From Zeus faber (Eukaryota > Chordata > Actinopteri > Zeiformes > Zeidae): a stretch of 64,000 nt of DNA. A program made the translations under genes and the position numbers. Under the pieces are notes generated by a model. The model searched no databases, had not been told where the DNA came from, and saw nothing but the letters and a program-made list of their open reading frames with translations. Positions within the stretch are counted from its first letter, which is position 1. The number at the start of each line of letters is the position of its first letter. The stretch covers positions 34,812,020-34,876,019 of the forward strand of contig OY482848.1 of the NCBI GenBank assembly GCA_960531495.1, given 5' to 3'. Shown in pieces: positions 31,901 to 42,810 of this stretch.

Positions 31901-33862
31901 GGGCCATCCCCAACCCGTGGACAAAGAGAAAAAAAAAAAAAACAACCTGCTTCGACACTTTAAAAAGTAGCCCAATTCCACGGGAAAACCACGGACGTGG
32001 CAACTCTAAACACGGCTCCAGAGTGTTTGTTTACACCCAGCTTGCTGCTGATATGACCCTTGATTGGAACATGAAACTGGTGACAAATGGCTTCACTACC
32101 GGCACTGGCTTCAAGTTTTCCTCCGATTTTAATCTGGAGCGCATTAACAAAGCTGTTCGGGGGAAATGTATTGCAGTAAAGTATAGTTTTTTTGGGGGCT
32201 AAAGGTAGCTAGGTAAAAGTAAAAGTTGACAGAAATATAATAACTCAACTAAAGTACAGATACTCGCAAAGAATACTTAAGTACAGTAACAAAGTATTTT
32301 TACTGTTGCTTTTCGTCACTGACGGTTTGATAAAGTCATGATATTATCAACAAATAAAGACTCCTTGATTCCATTCTAACATCAAATATGCAAAAACACT
32401 GAAATGAGGTAGAACAATTACTCACAGTTTGTTTGATTCATTGATTGATCTTTCTTATATAGTTTTAATAAACCTTCTAAAAAATATATATATCCATTAT
32501 ATACACATATATATATATATATACACACACACACAGCGTGTGTGTGTGTGTGTGTATTTTGCCCGTGGACTCATTGCAGCCAGCGGAGCAGCAATATCAG
32601 CAACAAATACCAGGTGGGACTGGTGCTACTATGGCTTGGTCCAGTTATTACATTATCTAATCTAGCAGCAGGTTTATTCCGTTCTGAGCAGCAACGCAAA
32701 CCTGAATGATGTTGTCGGCAGCCTCTATCAGGATGGTCTCCATCTGCTCCGGAGGAGGGGGCGAGGCGGGCTGCGGGACTGGAGGCTGTGCCGCCAAAAC
32801 CACTTTCTTCTTCTTCCCCCGCCTTCCCTTCATTGGAGTGGGAGGAGCTGCCGCCGCTGTCTCCGTGGCGATCTGGGTCCCGCCCACCTCGCCGGTGGCA
32901 ACGTTGAGCGGCAGCATGAGGCCACCGGGAAGCTGCACCACTCCGGATCCCACGCTGCTGGGTTTCCGGCCCCTGGGGGACGGCTTGATGGTCTTCTGCG
33001 GCGTGACAGGGGTGGTGGCGAGCGCCGGCATGGCCATGGGCGTGGTGATGATGGCCTGGTTGGTACCGGGGATGAGCTGGATCTGGCCCCCCTGGGGCAT
33101 CACCTGGATGGTCTGGGAGCCCTGGAGCTGGGGAACCACCTGGTACTGGATGTTTGCGGGCGACGGTGTGCTGGTGCGTGCCGGGCTCTGGATGGTGAGC
33201 ACGATGGGGCTGCCGGCCCCGGTGGAGCCCAGGCCGGCCGGCAGCTGGATCATGTTGCCCTTGGCCGACAGGAAGCCCAGGTTTTTTGGCGGCGCCGGGG
33301 CGATGGGGGCCGGCTTGATGGGGAGGAGCCTTCGCGGCTGGGGCTGAGCTGGGGGGGTGCTGACGGGGGCCTGGGCAGCAGGGGGGCCGATCTTACTGCA
33401 GGTGGCAGCCAGGAGGGCCAAAGGGGAGGGCTGCGAGTCCTGGGACGGAAGAGAAGTTCAGAGGCCGCACACAGAAAATGTAACCTCATCTAGGAAGTAA
33501 GAAAGAGATGCTGAGTCGGGCTGGGTTAAAAAAAAAAATCCATACTCTGATACGATTTGAAAATTGTAACAATGAAAAGTTGACAGATATACTATTTTAA
33601 CTATTTTGCACTTAAATAAAACATTACATTTCTTTATGAGACTGAATTTGTCCAGTGAAATATTTTTGTCATGCATATCAGTACATTGACAAAAAGTTGG
33701 TAGCAATTCTCATAATGCACAAAATGTCAAAATATCAACATAGAATCGTATGGCTAGCCGTCTCGTCCATGACAGTTAATCAGAGCTGGCGTCACTCACT
33801 TGCAAGGAGGGGGCAGAGGGCTGGAGGTACTCGCTGGGACTGACAGCAACAGTGGTGGCCAT
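26417..33862 (-). CDS. sp2: Sp2 zinc-finger transcription factor, complete, 7 coding exons
   Basis: Nuclear Sp/KLF-family factor that binds GC-rich promoter sites. Coding exons in transcript order: 33862-33800, 33439-32702, 31216-30998, 30378-30087, 28305-28128, 27817-27624, 26517-26417. Total is 1,785 nt (594 aa plus stop), with all phases compatible; human SP2 is about 613 aa. The N-terminus [19 protein letters not shown] is almost identical to the mammalian protein. The order is Ser/Thr/Gln-rich transactivation region, [14 protein letters not shown], the Cys-rich ACTCPNCKD (Btd-type box), then three C2H2 fingers. The ATG follows 14 nt of 5' UTR in its exon (acceptor TTTTTGCAG), so a non-coding first exon lies upstream, probably in the CpG-rich region at 34.6-35.35 kb. 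No lesion is seen. Confidence 0.96.
26545..26775 (+). repeat. About 38-bp tandem repeat beside Sp2 exon 7
   Basis: Five or six imperfect copies of a unit with GGTCCTCACAAGGTACAGTT followed by ATCATAAACACACC. The array starts about 30 bp from the Sp2 exon 7 acceptor, inside the last intron. Confidence 0.85.
27283..27372 (+). repeat. 26-bp tandem repeat
   Basis: About four copies of CGGCTCCCCTGCGTCAGGTA plus GACAGA in the last Sp2 intron. Confidence 0.85.
28490..28650 (+). repeat. Interspersed repeat family Y, copy 2
   Basis: Second copy of the family described at 16,740-16,985, in the same orientation and inside the Sp2 intron between exons 4 and 5. Confidence 0.5.
28879..28921 (+). repeat. 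(TA)n microsatellite
   Basis: An uninterrupted TA run of about 43 bp in the Sp2 intron between exons 4 and 5. Confidence 0.9.
30087..33439 (-). CDS. sp2: Sp2 transactivation-region exons 2-4
   Basis: Exon 2 (32702-33439, residues 22-267) begins [20 protein letters not shown], identical in order to mammalian Sp2, and is rich in Pro, Gln, Thr and Ser. It includes [14 protein letters not shown] and a basic patch GRRGKKKKV. Exon 3 (30998-31216, residues 268-340) contains [20 protein letters not shown] and [18 protein letters not shown]. Exon 4 (30087-30378, residues 341-437) contains [20 protein letters not shown] and [15 protein letters not shown]. The regular Gln/hydrophobic pattern is that of Sp-family activation domains. 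Confidence 0.94.
31385..32320. mobile_element. Teleost DNA-transposon debris of the AGTAC/TACTTAAG type
   Basis: Left part has AAAAAGTACTTGAACG, GTAAAAGTAGAGATA and GTACTTAAGCATCAAAAGC. Right part (32,160-32,320) has ACTCAACTAAAGTACAGATAC and ACTTAAGTACAGTAAC. Such AGTAC and AAGTAAAAG motifs are the hallmark of an abundant teleost non-autonomous DNA element. The middle (31.6-32.1 kb) is not repetitive by eye. Located in the Sp2 intron between exons 2 and 3. Confidence 0.45.
32503..32558 (+). repeat. Compound (AT)(AC)GC(GT) microsatellite, hairpin-forming
   Basis: ATATAT, then (AC)8, GC, then (GT)9 and TATTTT. The AC and GT halves are reverse complements, giving a near-perfect stem of about 16 bp with a tiny loop. 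Confidence 0.85.
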
Positions 33863-34559
33863 ACTGTCCTGTTGTTCTGCAAAAACACGGCCACAGCACG
33901 GTTCAGATACGAGCCCGACGAACCCACACCCCAAACCCATCCGGCCTGAGAGGAGCTCAAGCGTCCGCGGTGTCGCACCGTGAAGTTGTCGGTACAACTT
34001 GCATCGTTCCGCATAAAGTGATGCGATGGATACGACGTGCGTTTTCGAATTACCTTTGTACTGAGTATGAAATCACTTAGAAACCAACTAGCTTGTTGGA
34101 CTGATGCCAGCCACTGGGGCGGCACAAACAGACCCGCGCCAGTGAAACTTCCTTTTCATAATCTCCGTTATTGTTTCAGTAAACTGGTTATTCTTCTCAT
34201 CTTACTTTCGTCGAGCCTCCAGTGTGTGGTTCAGGTGGACATTATCAAACGGGCTCATTGGGGGGGGGTTGTCATGGTGACGGTCCCACCTCATACTCAA
34301 CAGGGAAGAGTCACAGGGTTCGTGCGTGTGTTTACACTTCGCCTCTGGTCAGAATATTCCACTAAAAGTACGATGACATTCAGTAACAGCTGATGTGTGA
34401 GTGGAGCTGAACGCTCGGACGTTTTGTGTTTTTTTTATTCCAGGAAGAGGAACCGGTGGGGGGGGTTAGTTCCTTTACATATATACTCAAGTAAAAACAA
34501 CAGATTCCAAGTCTGCTCTGGGGAAACGTATGTACGACCCCGCTAGTCCACCACTAGTC

Positions 34560-35350
34560 ACCACCCACCACCGGCAGCAGCAGCGAATCGCGGCCTGATA
34601 ACAGGCTTCCTGGGCTGCCCCGACGCCGCGGGGCGGCAGCTCGCTCGGTCGCACCGAAACCACGGCGCCGACGCCGACGCGCGGACCGGTGCGAAACGGC
34701 GGCGTCGCCCGCGTGGGAGCGGCCGGCGGGGCCGGTGTAACGCGGGGGGCCGGTCTAACGCGGGGCTAGCACGCCGAGCTAGTGGAGCTAGCCAGCCAAA
34801 CTCTGGAACGTTGCAGAAAAAGCTGCCCCCCGCTCCGGAAGTGCGTCGCTCGGTGATCCCCTCGATGTCCCGACTCGGCCCTGAACGCGATAAGAGTCGT
34901 TATCGGTGGAAGTCGACATGTTGGGTGTGAACATGCAGCATATTTTACCGAGTACAAAGTCATATAAACAGCAATGTTTTAATTCCTACCCACCGCTCAT
35001 GACGACACTCGCTCTCCGGGAGCCTTCGGCAGCAGCCAGAGGGGGGAGGGCCCTATCGCGGCCGCGCACCAATCCGCGGACGAATGCCGGTTGATTGACG
35101 GCGACGCCGACCGATCGGCCGGGGGCGACCGGTTGATTGACGTTTGACCGGACCGATCGCGGGGCGAGCCTCCCTCGCCGCCGCCGACGGACGAGCGCTC
35201 GGCCAATGGCGTCGGAGATGACGCTCGTCCAGGGCGGGTACCAAAGGTAAACAGCAGCAAGGTTGCGTGCCATAGTCGGCCACAGAGACGCGTAAATACC
35301 GTCGCCATTTTGGTCCGGTGTTCGTCCCGCTCTCCGCGCACTAAAACGCG
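34560..35350 (-). promoter_or_regulatory. CpG-rich region, probable Sp2 promoter/first exon
   Basis: Very CpG-dense sequence (CCGACGCCGCGGGGCGGCAG, GCGCCGACGCCGACGCGCGG) with GC boxes upstream of the Sp2 initiator exon. On the minus strand at about 35,305 there is CAAAATGGCGACGG, a YY1-like motif of the kind found just downstream of many vertebrate start sites. The Sp2 coding ATG lies about 700 bp away beyond an acceptor, so a non-coding first exon here is expected. Exact start not determined. Confidence 0.55.
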
Positions 35351-35574
35351 CAGGTTGAAGTAACCTCCTCGTGACAGATTTGCTCCGCAAGTCGTCGTCG
35401 TTATATTATAGATGAGGCTACGGAGCGGGAGGTAATGGGAGAGGGGGCATATATATATTTTTTATGTTTTTTTTTAATAACATACATTTTTCATTTTCCA
35501 TTTGCACCCCTTTCCCCACCATAATGTGTGCAGTTATATGTGCACAACAGTGATAGTTATTATACACGATTCGG

Positions 35575-35632
35575 TATAAAAGAGCGAAATTTGTGCAGCG
35601 CTCGGAGTCAGACACCGCGGCAAGATGGCGGC
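35575..35632 (+). promoter_or_regulatory. TATA box with downstream YY1-like motif, plus strand
   Basis: TATAAAAG at 35,575-35,582 and AAGATGGCGGC at 35,622-35,632, the consensus YY1 element seen near many start sites. The ATG within the motif opens a 25-codon frame. No downstream plus-strand gene can be recognised before the gypsy remnant, so this may be a divergent promoter to Sp2, the promoter of a lost or non-coding transcript, or chance. Confidence 0.35.
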
Positions 35633-35639
35633 GCTACGG

Positions 35640-36295
35640 CCGTATCACGACGGGCCTCTCGGGCTCCACGTCGATAAGAATGACATCCATTTTGATCAAT
35701 GAGCTTCGAGTCCGACCCGTTGCTCAAATAGACTCTTGTTTTGTTGTTTCTTCCGCCATAATAATTTGTGAAGCGGACAATACCGCGTCTTGATTTTATT
35801 TAAAACGGATAACCTGTGCTGTTTTGTTTTTTTTGTTTTGTTTTTTTCCCCCCCTGTCAATCACTGCTTCCGGCTGTCTCTGACGCCATCTACCCAATTC
35901 AGTGACGTCAGCTTGGAAGTTAATCGGTATACTTATATACGGTATACTATTCAGTTATTGTCAAATGAAGCCTTCGCGGTTATTTTCATTTTTCTCGAGG
36001 CTGAATTTACTTCAATTGGAGTTTTGTTTCAATATAATTAGCTTTGAATATACAGTATTTCCTATTTCAAAGTACAGTAGCACTCCTGCCTTGGATGACA
36101 ATACCTTTTATTTTATGTTTGAATAAAAAATCAGCGAATAGTTGTTTGTACAGCCTCTGTTTAGTTGGCTGGCAAAATATATATTTTTTATTCTCATAAC
36201 ATTATTACTGTTATTTTATTTATATATACACTTGGAACTTTGCCAACCAATGAAATACAGGCCATTCAAAGAACGCACAGGGGTGGTTTGAACCT
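35640..36295. other. Intergenic, AT-rich, no recognised feature
   Basis: T-rich low-complexity patches, an AATAAAAAA motif at about 36,122 on the plus strand, and no supported coding frame. A 192-codon plus frame from 36,165 runs into repeat family Z and has no recognisable domain. Confidence 0.4.
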
Positions 36296-36297
36296 GT

Positions 36298-36440
36298 GGC
36301 GGACCAAGGGGTGTGGTCAAGCCGCGGCTGCAGACAGCAGCACGGCTCCCCTTCCCGCGACTGCCACGCTGCCCCGAGTCGGAGCAATCAGCGCCGTGCG
36401 CCACGGAGCTGATCTGCTGGCTGAGGAACCCCTCGCGGAC
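36298..36440 (+). repeat. Interspersed repeat family Z, copy 1
   Basis: Starts GGACCAAGGGGTGTGGTCAA and continues with CAGCACGGCTCCCCTTCCCG and AATCAGCGCC. It matches 43,041-43,325 and, in its start, 50,845-51,065. All three copies are in plus orientation. This copy lies just upstream of the gypsy remnant, so family Z may be an LTR or leader part of that element, but no terminal TG/CA or duplication was confirmed. Confidence 0.6.
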
Positions 36441-36879
36441 CTCGAGGAGGAGCAGATGTTCCTCCGCTGCCAGCTGGAGCGCCTCCTCGCCAGTGTGAGC
36501 TCCCAGGAGCACGCCGCGATTGGCTGCCGGCCCGCTGCGTCCGGCCCCAGGACCCACGCGGGACTTGCCGGGTCCCCAGCCCGCCGCACCCACAGGCGTC
36601 AGGAGACACCCCCTTTCTTTCCCGCACGATCCCCTCTCGCCAGCCTGGGGGAGGACGGCTGTCTACCAGCCAGGTTCTGTGGTGCCCTGGGACGCTGTTT
36701 CCCTTCCCGGGCTGTCCCCTCTCTGTCCCCCGTCAGCGTCTAGTGTAGTGAAATCAGGGACTGGGCAGCCACAACTGCCAGGCCTGCCCCTGGAACTCAG
36801 CCAGGTGATCCGGGTTGCCAGCCTGCCAAACCGGCCCCCGATTGTGAAGGGGCCTACCATGTAGCGGTAAGGCGGGTCT

Positions 36880-38045
36880 ACTGGACTCCGGCTGTTTGCA
36901 GACAATGGTCCAGTAACGCCTAGTTCAACCCGGGGCTTTGGTGATGGCTTCCCAGATGGAGGTTAATTGTGTGCGTGGGGATGTTCACACGTATCCAATG
37001 GCTGGCTCGAAATTCGTAACAAGGGGTAAAAGCATAGGGTACAGGCTGCAGTTAGCTCCCGCCTGTCACACTCCCTGATTTTGGGCACGGATTGGCCAGG
37101 GTTTGACACGTTGATGAGAGATCTTGGGGAGTACATTCACTGTTGGAAGGGAGATGTGAGTGTTGTGTGGCGCGCATTGACATGGAGGGGTTGTCGACAG
37201 GAGTAACGGGTGTGGGGGCGGCGGAATCCCAAGTGGCATCTTCCTCGGTCCCCTTGACCTTTCCTATCGACGATTTTCCACTCGAGCAGTTGCGGGACGA
37301 CACCCTATGTGGGGCCTATGAGGGTTTAGTTTAAATCGATGGCGTATGGATGTGCCAAGACGCTGCACTCACCCACCCGTATTTTTCGGTGATTAAGGAC
37401 AGGTTATATCGAGTGAGCCGTGACACCCAGACAGGAGAGGAAATAACCTAGTTGTTGGTGCCGAAGAGCCGCCAGGAAATGCTTTTCCAGGCAGCTCATC
37501 ATAAGCTGATGGCAGGTCACCTCGGTCACGATAAAACACGACAGTGGATAATGGCCCGTTTCTATTGGCTGAGCACTTGGGTAGATGTGCATAAATGTTG
37601 TGCTGCGTGTCCTGAGTGCCAATTAGTCAACCCTCTGAATATGCCAAGAGTGCCATTGAGGCCCCTCCCCCTAGTCGAGGTCCTGTTCGAAAGACTCAGT
37701 ATTTACCTCATCAGGCCGTTAGACCCTAGTGCCCGCGTGTATCGTTTGGTGTTAGTCCTAGTGGATTATGCAACCCAGTACCTGAAGGCGGTGCCATTGT
37801 GGGATATTACGGCCCAAAGTGTGGCGCAGGCACAGTTTCAGGTCATCTCCTGAGTCGGGTTTCCAAAGGAAATCCTGAGCGACCAGAGCACTACCTTTAT
37901 GTCACATACACTTTGGGAATTTTACAAGTTACTGGGCGTCGGCTCAATTCGGACCAGCGTTTACCATCCCCGGATCGAGGGTCTGGTGGAATGGTTTAAT
38001 AGAATGCTGAAAATCATGATAAACCGACATTTTTCTGACTATTGG
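36880..38045 (+). mobile_element. Decayed Ty3/gypsy retrotransposon: protease end and integrase
   Basis: Translated in several frames, the stretch shows a protease-end segment resembling the VILG-DWPGF motif, then directly the spacer and integrase. The integrase zinc-binding pattern (HHKLMAGHLGHDKTRQW and CCAACPECQ, an HHCC finger) is intact by eye. The catalytic core follows (VLVDYATQYLKAVPL, then IRTSVYHP and GLVEWFNRML). Reverse transcriptase and RNase H are absent between protease and integrase. The first catalytic Asp of the core is replaced by Tyr, and stop codons interrupt the frame near 37,852 and elsewhere. It is inactive. Confidence 0.8.
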
Positions 38046-38389
38046 GGTTCCAGAACAATGGGCGGTCCCCGGAGGCCGAGTCATCCCTGTTCCTGTTGGA
38101 CCATGACCTGTGACGCTCAGCGGTAAGTGCAGTCCAGTCCACAGCGGCTTCTCCCACTGACTGCACTTCACCCTGTTCAGACGCAAAGGCTGGGATGAGC
38201 GTGAGGAACCCTCGGAAGGGGAGAGGGCCATTCACTGGTCCCCCATCCACCATGCTGTACAGGCAGTCACATCCAGACTCTGTTGTACCTCCCCAAACAC
38301 CTCAGTGCATGGCTACGGGAAGAAAGGATGAATAATTTAAGTGGAATATTACATGAAGTGGAGAAATTCACAATTGCCGTGTGTGTGGG

Positions 38390-38421
38390 TGTATAAGAGA
38401 GAGAGAGAGAGAGAGAGAGAA
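38390..38421 (+). repeat. (GA)n microsatellite
   Basis: An AG run of about 26 bp within otherwise unremarkable intergenic sequence (38,050-38,900), where no gene or element could be recognised. Confidence 0.85.
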
Positions 38422-38903
38422 TACATTCATACTCTGTATGGGGTTTGGAGTTCACACAGGCTGAATAATAGTCAAAGGGCTGAAAGTGAAGATGTTTCCC
38501 CTCGAACCAAAATCGCTCATAAAGCCAAACAAACATCTGTATCCATCCATCCATTGACATTTGGGTCGAAGAATGAGAGAATACACATTTTCTTTTCTTT
38601 TTCTTTTTTTACTGAAAACGTTGAGCCTGTCGTCAGCCTCAGGGTTTGGAGAAATAGGATGAGCAAAGAACAACCAGGCATTGTCAACAAATTAAACCAA
38701 CAGTTTGAGATCTAGTATTAGAGAGACGAACACTTGGGAGACGAGTTGCGAGGGGAGGAAATTAGGAAACTTGGAACACGTTGCACCCCGTCGATAGACA
38801 CCCCGGCACAGGAAAAAACAGGTTTAGTTTGAGCCACAGACCAGTAGCAGCTGCCAACTGGTGCCCAGTGGTCATATACTGTGGAAACCGGTCAATTCTA
38901 TTC

Positions 38904-39234
38904 CAGGGGCCTCAAACCACCGGCCCGGGGGCCACATCTGGCCTGTGGGACAGTTTATTGCCACTACATGTTTATAATATATTGCTAAACCTGACCTGCA
39001 AACTAACTTTAAAATCACAATTCTTATTTAATCCACAGATTTTTACTGAATATTTTCAGAATAGAAAATAGAATAGAATAGAATTGAACAAAAAACATTA
39101 TGATTATGTGTCTTGTTTTGAGCAGATGTATTATTAGATCAATTACTATGAATCGGACAATGGGCAGTTTGTTTTACCCCAGGAGAAGACATGCTGACCA
39201 GTGGCCCCCGTGTACTAAGAGTCTGAGACCCCTG
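38904..39234. mobile_element. hAT-superfamily MITE with 8-bp target duplication
   Basis: Left end CAGGGGCCTCAAACCACCGG; right end GAGTCTGAGACCCCTG, whose reverse complement CAGGGGTCTCAGACTC matches the left terminus. Flanks are TTCTATTC (38,896-38,903) and TTCCATTC (39,235-39,242), an 8-bp duplication with one change. The 331-bp interior is AT-rich and non-coding. TIR start CAGGGG and 8-bp TSD are standard for hAT/Charlie-like elements. Confidence 0.85.
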
Positions 39235-39510
39235 TTCCATTCTGTTTTCCAGAGGTGACAGCCAAATATTTAGGTGTTACAATGTCCAGTGCAGTGTGAA
39301 GCCAGCAGAAAATATTTCTTTACTCTGTGCAACAATTACTCTGTGCACGCCGGCCACAACGGAACCTAAAACAGTAGAACCATTGTGTGCACTGGGAGTC
39401 AATGTGTTGGGTGCAAGGTGTGGCAGTTTCAGCGAGACACCATTCACCCCACGACGCTTTACTGTCAGAGAGACACCATCAGGATCCACTGACTCCACCG
39501 TCTGTCACCA

Positions 39511-39634
39511 GTTTGAAGACCAGTGTGAAGACCAGTTTGAAGACCAGTTTGAAGACCAGTGTGAAGATCAGTTTAAAGACCAGTGTGAGGACCAGTGTGA
39601 AGACCAGTGTGAAGACCAGTTTGAAGACCAGTGT
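39511..39634 (+). repeat. 12-bp minisatellite
   Basis: About ten copies of GTTTGAAGACCA / GTGTGAAGACCA. The period is a multiple of three, so both strands stay open and give spurious frames (FEDQCEDQ on plus). No flanking gene supports coding function. Confidence 0.9.
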
Positions 39635-39639
39635 GATAT

Positions 39640-40488
39640 CCCCTTTTGACTTTCCCTGTGAAACAGTCAACGGAACTAAAGGTCAGTGCATCAATAACAG
39701 CGCCTGATATCGTGACAGAGCTGTGGTGTCATGAGTGTGTGCGGCCGAATCATGTACCTAACTTCTGCCCCCCCAACGACTCCCACCCCTTCGAGCCGCA
39801 CCCTGACACAGGTCTGTATCTCAAGCTCTTGCCAACAAGTTCAGAATGCTAAGCCACTTTGCCTGGAGGCCATTAGGTGCCGCATCGGCCGGTATCATCA
39901 GTCGCTTTATGGAGACAAGAGGAACCGTAGCCTTCGAGTCCCAGCGGTTCTCGTTTTAACGGAAGTGAAAATTAAATAACAAAGAAACATGGAACATTGC
40001 AGCAAACAAGAATAGTACAAACAGACCAGTGCATTGTGTTTCAGAGCCCCAGTTCGTCCAGGAAATAAAATGCTTGCAAACAGCCAGAGCTCAAAGATCA
40101 AGCTTTCATGTTTTTTTTTTGTTTTCTTTCAGTGTTTGCATCCCAGAAGACATCTTGACTCTCAGTAAGACCCATTGCTCTTCCTGTTTTTTAGCTTCTC
40201 CACATGAGCGCTTTCCATGGATGGTTGTCATCACACCCAACACCCAAACATTCCCTCCTATTCAACGGTCAAAGTCGACAGGTGGGGGGGGGGGGGAGTC
40301 AGTCCAAATCCACCCCCGCCCTCACTGATGCAGAGATTTCTGAGGACTTTGATTGGAAGGTGCTGGAAGAGCCAGCAGACCTCATTCCTCCACCAGGAAC
40401 CTGCAGAGGAAGAGAATCGCAGAGGGGCAGCAAGAGGATAAGGAAAGACAATATATTAAAATAATGAACAAAAACATCATATCCATGA

Positions 40489-40490
<2 letters not shown>
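39640..40490. other. Intergenic, no recognised gene
   Basis: Mixed sequence with a G12 run near 40,285 and no frame resembling a known protein. It ends in an (AAT)n run at the border of repeat family X copy B. Confidence 0.4.
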
Positions 40491-40530
<40 letters not shown>

Positions 40531-41575
40531 TAGCTGCAGGCAGCAATACACTGGGTTCGGTTTAGTCGTGTTAGGTGCATTTTTCATTTTCTGAAATGCA
40601 GCACGATTTTCTGAGTTTCCTTGAACGCAGCATGGTTGCTCGTCTTGCGGAGCAACCACTATGCGTCTACACAGCGCAACCCTCCTGTCTTTAATACAAC
40701 CGTCTATGTTTTCCTGGAAACCAGAACTTCTCATTGTTGGAACTTGTTAGAACCGTGTTTTCTGTGAAAGCAGAGCTGCACTCTCAGTGACGGTGGCCGT
40801 TTGGTACTGTGTGGGGCATCTATTTGTTGAGTTTTTTTGCTTGGATTCCATTTACAGTAAGATACGTTTCCATGAAATACGAAAAAACGTTGCGGTATTT
40901 CTGTGGGTAAAAACCTTTGCATAGCTTTTATTTTATTTTCCGATGCCTCGCTGGATCTCGAACGCATCACTCAGTCGCACATTTCAGCGTTTTCCAGGGA
41001 CGCGCTGACGACATTTTAAGGATTATTTTCTATTATTTCTTAGATTAATCGAGCAAAGTACTGTGGACCACAGATTTAAAATATCAATCTAACAGATCTA
41101 CTGACATCTGCCAGGTAAGAAGCTATATAAATATACACGTAAATCAATAATTCGGTAACTTCTAAACACTACAGAGTGACCGAGTCCACGCCGCCCAATG
41201 GACACAGTCTAACTGGACATTCTCAATCAAAATCTGTACATTCATAGTAAATAATATGATGACGTCATAAAGCGTCTTGCTGTTAATCTCATTTAGTTCA
41301 TTTTAGAATGAGACCTTTGACGTGTCACTGAACCAAGACCAACTGAATATTTCGGGTTGGTGTTGTTCGGTTTTTCACTATTACGTGCCCCGTATGTGTA
41401 TCGATTTGGATTAAATTTAAACCATGAGGTCTTTCTGACAGCACGGTTCAAACAAGACGTAAACCTGTTTGTGTGTGAGGCTGAGGATGGTTCTTTAAAA
41501 TTCAGATAATTTTTCCTCTTACAATAACAATAAGGGGCTGCCAAACAATTACAATAGGGCTGGACCCCTAATAAT
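40490..41575 (+). mobile_element. Interspersed repeat family X, copy B
   Basis: Begins with (AAT)n and ATAGCTGCAGGCAGCAATAC and ends ACAATAGGGCTGGACCCCTA followed by another AAT-rich run. Internal blocks are shared with copy A (ABCC10 intron) and copy C. The conserved first and last sequences together with AAT runs at both ends suggest full length, about 1 kb. No coding capacity; class not assigned. Confidence 0.75.
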
Positions 41576-41589
41576 AACAATGATAATAA

Positions 41590-42473
41590 AAAAAAAAATA
41601 ATAATAATAATAAATTAAGTTGCAGGCAGCAAAACACAGGGTCAGTTATTGACACCAATTGCAAAGTTTCAACTTCCCATTTGATTGTAGCATCAGTTTG
41701 TGTTGTCGCTCCTCTTTACATCAGCATTACATATGAAACGAGTTACAATTTTCAGAGTTTCCTTTGAACGCATCACCGGCTGACGTAGTGACGCAAGTTT
41801 CCTGGTGACACGCAGAATTACTAATACAAGGATACACTTGTGTGTGATGACTTTATCCTAAAAATGAGAAGGTGTCTGTCTACTTCCTGTCAGGGTCTCT
41901 GTCTACTTCTTTACATTGATCAGACGCTTTTATCCAAAGCGACTTACAATTATTCAAACACCGACGGACGCAGCCATCAGGAGCAACTAGGGGTTAAGTG
42001 TCTTGCTCAAGGACACTACAGCATGCTAGCAGGAGGAGCCTGGGATCCAACCAGCAACCTTTAGATGACTAGACCACCAGCTCTACCTCCTGAGATACCA
42101 TCCCCACATGGTAGCTCAGGTACTTCTGTCTCTGTGGAAGGAAATCTCTCCCAGTGGAAGTTCCCAACAACATTGCATGTCCCTCATATTTCATCAACTT
42201 GTTAAACTTTTTGGACTAAAATAAAATGCACACGATCCTCGTCACGTTCTTAGCCACAGCCTGCACACATATAACAAATTGGAAGTTTAACAACGTTGGT
42301 GTGTGGGCGATGCACAAACGTTCGGCTACTTCCGGTCTAATTTAATCTGTTTTTCAATAATTCCTGCCCTGAATATGGATCAATATGGATGTAACTTGAA
42401 CCACGAGATGTATGTGACGTCCCGGTTCTAACGAGACTTCAACCATGTCTGTAGCTCCAGAGGTTGTTGTTGT

Positions 42474-42500
<27 letters not shown>
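41590..42500 (+). mobile_element. Interspersed repeat family X, copy C, interrupted by a SINE
   Basis: Starts AAGTTGCAGGCAGCAAAACA after AAT/A runs. Its far end has AACCACGAGATGTATGTGAC and an (AAT)n run, parallel to copies A and B. A tRNA-derived SINE (41,913-42,105) lies in the middle, so the SINE inserted after copy C. Copies B and C are adjacent and in the same orientation. Confidence 0.65.
41913..42105 (-). mobile_element. tRNA-derived SINE
   Basis: Read on the minus strand it has an A-box region (CAGGAGGTAGAGCTGGTGG), a B-box-like GGTTGCTGGTTGGATCCC, GTGTCCTTGAGCAAGACAC, and the tail TGTAAGTCGCTTTGGATAAA. Nearly identical to 56,182-56,392. Confidence 0.85.
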
Positions 42501-42508
<8 letters not shown>

Positions 42509-42621
42509 GAACATATGTAGGTTTTCTTGAATGCTTCTTTCTGGTTGTTATTTCAGATTTAGAATGTGACTCCGCAATTGCGGCTTTCTCGCGAAACCAG
42601 AGAAGAAAGTAAATATTACAT

Positions 42622-42627
42622 TTTATT
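42622..42627 (-). terminator. Candidate SOCS7 poly(A) signal
   Basis: Reads AATAAA on the SOCS7 strand about 185 nt past the stop codon. Motif and position only. Confidence 0.45.
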
Positions 42628-42810
42628 TATCCGGCAGATAAATATTTCCTCAAACACAAGTTCAACGACAGTTGTGTAAGGTATGCAAAACCAATATGTA
42701 AATATTAGCATAATAACCACAGTAATATGTCCCTGTTTGCAAAGCACTCTAGACATGGGGATGTAATACAGATGACATAAAAACTCACTCAGCTGAGCAG
42801 ATCGCCGCTG

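Noticed and set aside
33415..33445. Possible 1-bp frameshift at the start of Sp2 exon 2
   Set aside because: Recounting the A run (three bases) gives [10 protein letters not shown] in frame and an exon length divisible by three; the gene is intact.
36165..36743. 192-codon plus frame before the gypsy remnant
   Set aside because: Begins in AT-rich sequence and runs through repeat family Z; no domain and low-complexity composition.
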